Source: a bacterium (GTDB lineage Bacteria > Krumholzibacteriota > Krumholzibacteria > LZORAL124-64-63). From it: DNA of 6,562 bases. Made by a program: the position numbers and the translations under genes. The stretch covers positions 1 to 6,562 of the forward strand of contig QNDV01000129.1 of the NCBI GenBank assembly GCA_003646045.1. Direction: 5' to 3'. The notes below the pieces were generated by a model. The model made no database searches. It was not told the DNA's origin and saw only the letters and a program-made list of their open reading frames with translations. This document shows, piece by piece, positions 5,957 through 6,562 of the stretch (the first letter of the stretch is position 1; the number at the start of each line of letters is the position of its first letter).

Positions 5957-6562
5957 CTAGGGGCAACGCGCACCCAGGGCAGCGGACATGAAACCCGCGT
6001 CCTGGATGTTCACGACACCACCGGAGTTGTTGAAGTCACCCTTGAACTCGACATTCCCGATATAACCGGTGAAGAAACCGGCGTCACTCAGGTTGACCAC
6101 GCCATCACCAGTGATGTCGGGGCTGTTGAAGCTCAAGGCGAACCCGCCACTGCTGGTCAGGGCGTCACCGTTGACGTAGACCACGCAAAGGGCCTGGCTG
6201 CTGCCACCGGCAAACAGCGCATTGACCCAGGAGGTCTCGCCAAGATCGTTCGTGTTGAAATCGGCCGTGGCGGTTCCGCCACAGGGCTTCATGCCGTCGT
6301 CCGCCGACGAGACCCAGAGGTCTTCGAAGGGGAAGTTGGCAATGGGCACACTCAAACCGTCAAGCAGAGTCAGGTTGATGGTTCCATCGACCACGGCTCC
6401 GCCGAACTCGAACGCCTGGGTGAAGGGCTTGCCAGCACCGTTGGGCACATTGAACAGGGACAGGGTCTCGGTACCGCCGTACGCGAGGCTTGCCGTTGAT
6501 GTCTGCAGATCAGGTATGCCCGCCGTAGCGAACACAGCCGTACCGAGAATCAGCGCGCAGGC
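5957..6562 (-). CDS. Secreted protein with Ig-like region and C-terminal dockerin repeats (5' end missing)
   Basis: The frame is open to the window edge, giving 201 visible residues, and the true start lies beyond 6562. The first visible residues (ACALILGTAVFA) look like the end of a signal peptide, with cleavage just before Thr-Ala-Gly. A GTG at 6535 is in frame but sits inside that signal sequence, so I reject it as the start. The middle (about residues 20-140) is beta-rich, with a TLLD...ADFNTNDLG pattern like bacterial Ig-like (Big_1/invasin type) domains. The C-terminus carries two dockerin-like calcium loops. The first (6083-6118) is DITGDGVVNLSD, with Asp/Thr/Asp/Asn/Asp at positions 1, 3, 5, 9 and 12. 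The second (6002-6037) is DFNNSGGVVNIQD-like, with Ser replacing Asp at position 5. Dockerins bind cohesins or act as calcium-stabilised modules. No cohesin is visible. The protein is probably exported to the surface or medium. Confidence 0.8.
   Translation of the reverse strand, partial: ACALILGTAVFATAGIPDLQTSTASLAYGGTETLSLFNVPNGAGKPFTQAFEFGGAVVDGTINLTLLDGLSVPIANFPFEDLWVSSADDGMKPCGGTATADFNTNDLGETSWVNALFAGGSSQALCVVYVNGDALTSSGGFALSFNSPDITGDGVVNLSDAGFFTGYIGNVEFKGDFNNSGGVVNIQDAGFMSAALGARCP

Noticed and set aside
5789..6499. + strand open frame antisense to the dockerin-type gene
   Set aside because: The - strand frame has a signal peptide tail and dockerin loops. This frame has no recognisable domain and runs over both - strand genes and the hairpin between them.
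5957..6535. GTG at 6535 as the start of the dockerin-type gene
   Set aside because: The frame continues to the window edge with a hydrophobic signal-peptide segment upstream of the GTG, so the gene is truncated by the window instead.

Overview
This GC-rich bacterial window holds six protein-coding genes in two blocks that converge at about 5181-5274. Four genes on the + strand fill positions 239-5180. Two genes on the - strand fill 5275-6562, and the last one runs off the window end. I see no tRNA, rRNA, CRISPR array, insertion sequence or phage gene. The envelope genes are those of a diderm (Gram-negative-type) bacterium: two outer-membrane-type lipoproteins and a lipid A deacylase-like barrel. 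The two short secreted proteins on the - strand, one ending in dockerin-type repeats, resemble families I associate with uncultured FCB-like lineages (Krumholzibacteriota, Eisenbacteria or Latescibacterota type). That taxonomic guess rests on remembered resemblance only.

Positions 239-3365 form a tight operon. An LpoB-like lipoprotein is followed by a COG3014-type helical-repeat lipoprotein and then an LpxR/DUF2219 outer-membrane deacylase. Both junctions are TGATG, where stop and start share one base, so the three are very likely translationally coupled. The products would all sit at the outer membrane. The LpoB/COG3014 pair is a known neighbourhood; LpxR as third partner suggests a link between cell-wall and lipid A remodelling, which is inference.

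After a 96-base gap, 3462-5180 encodes a long class V (cysteine desulfurase fold) PLP enzyme. It has an intact PLP lysine and a Cys-Ser-Cys active-site motif. It appears to be a separate transcription unit with no obvious functional tie to its neighbours.

The 5181-5274 gap contains two hairpins. One is a clear intrinsic terminator for the - strand genes, with a T-run in that direction. Beyond it lie a 197-residue secreted four-cysteine protein of unknown function and a secreted Ig-like/dockerin protein whose 5' end is missing. These two are separated by an 88-base spacer carrying a perfect 11-bp stem that overlaps a second, competing hairpin. No gene matches an obviously new defence or mobile system. 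The most interesting signals are the coupled envelope operon, the linker-less LpoB-like protein, the CxC PLP enzyme and the paired secreted proteins.
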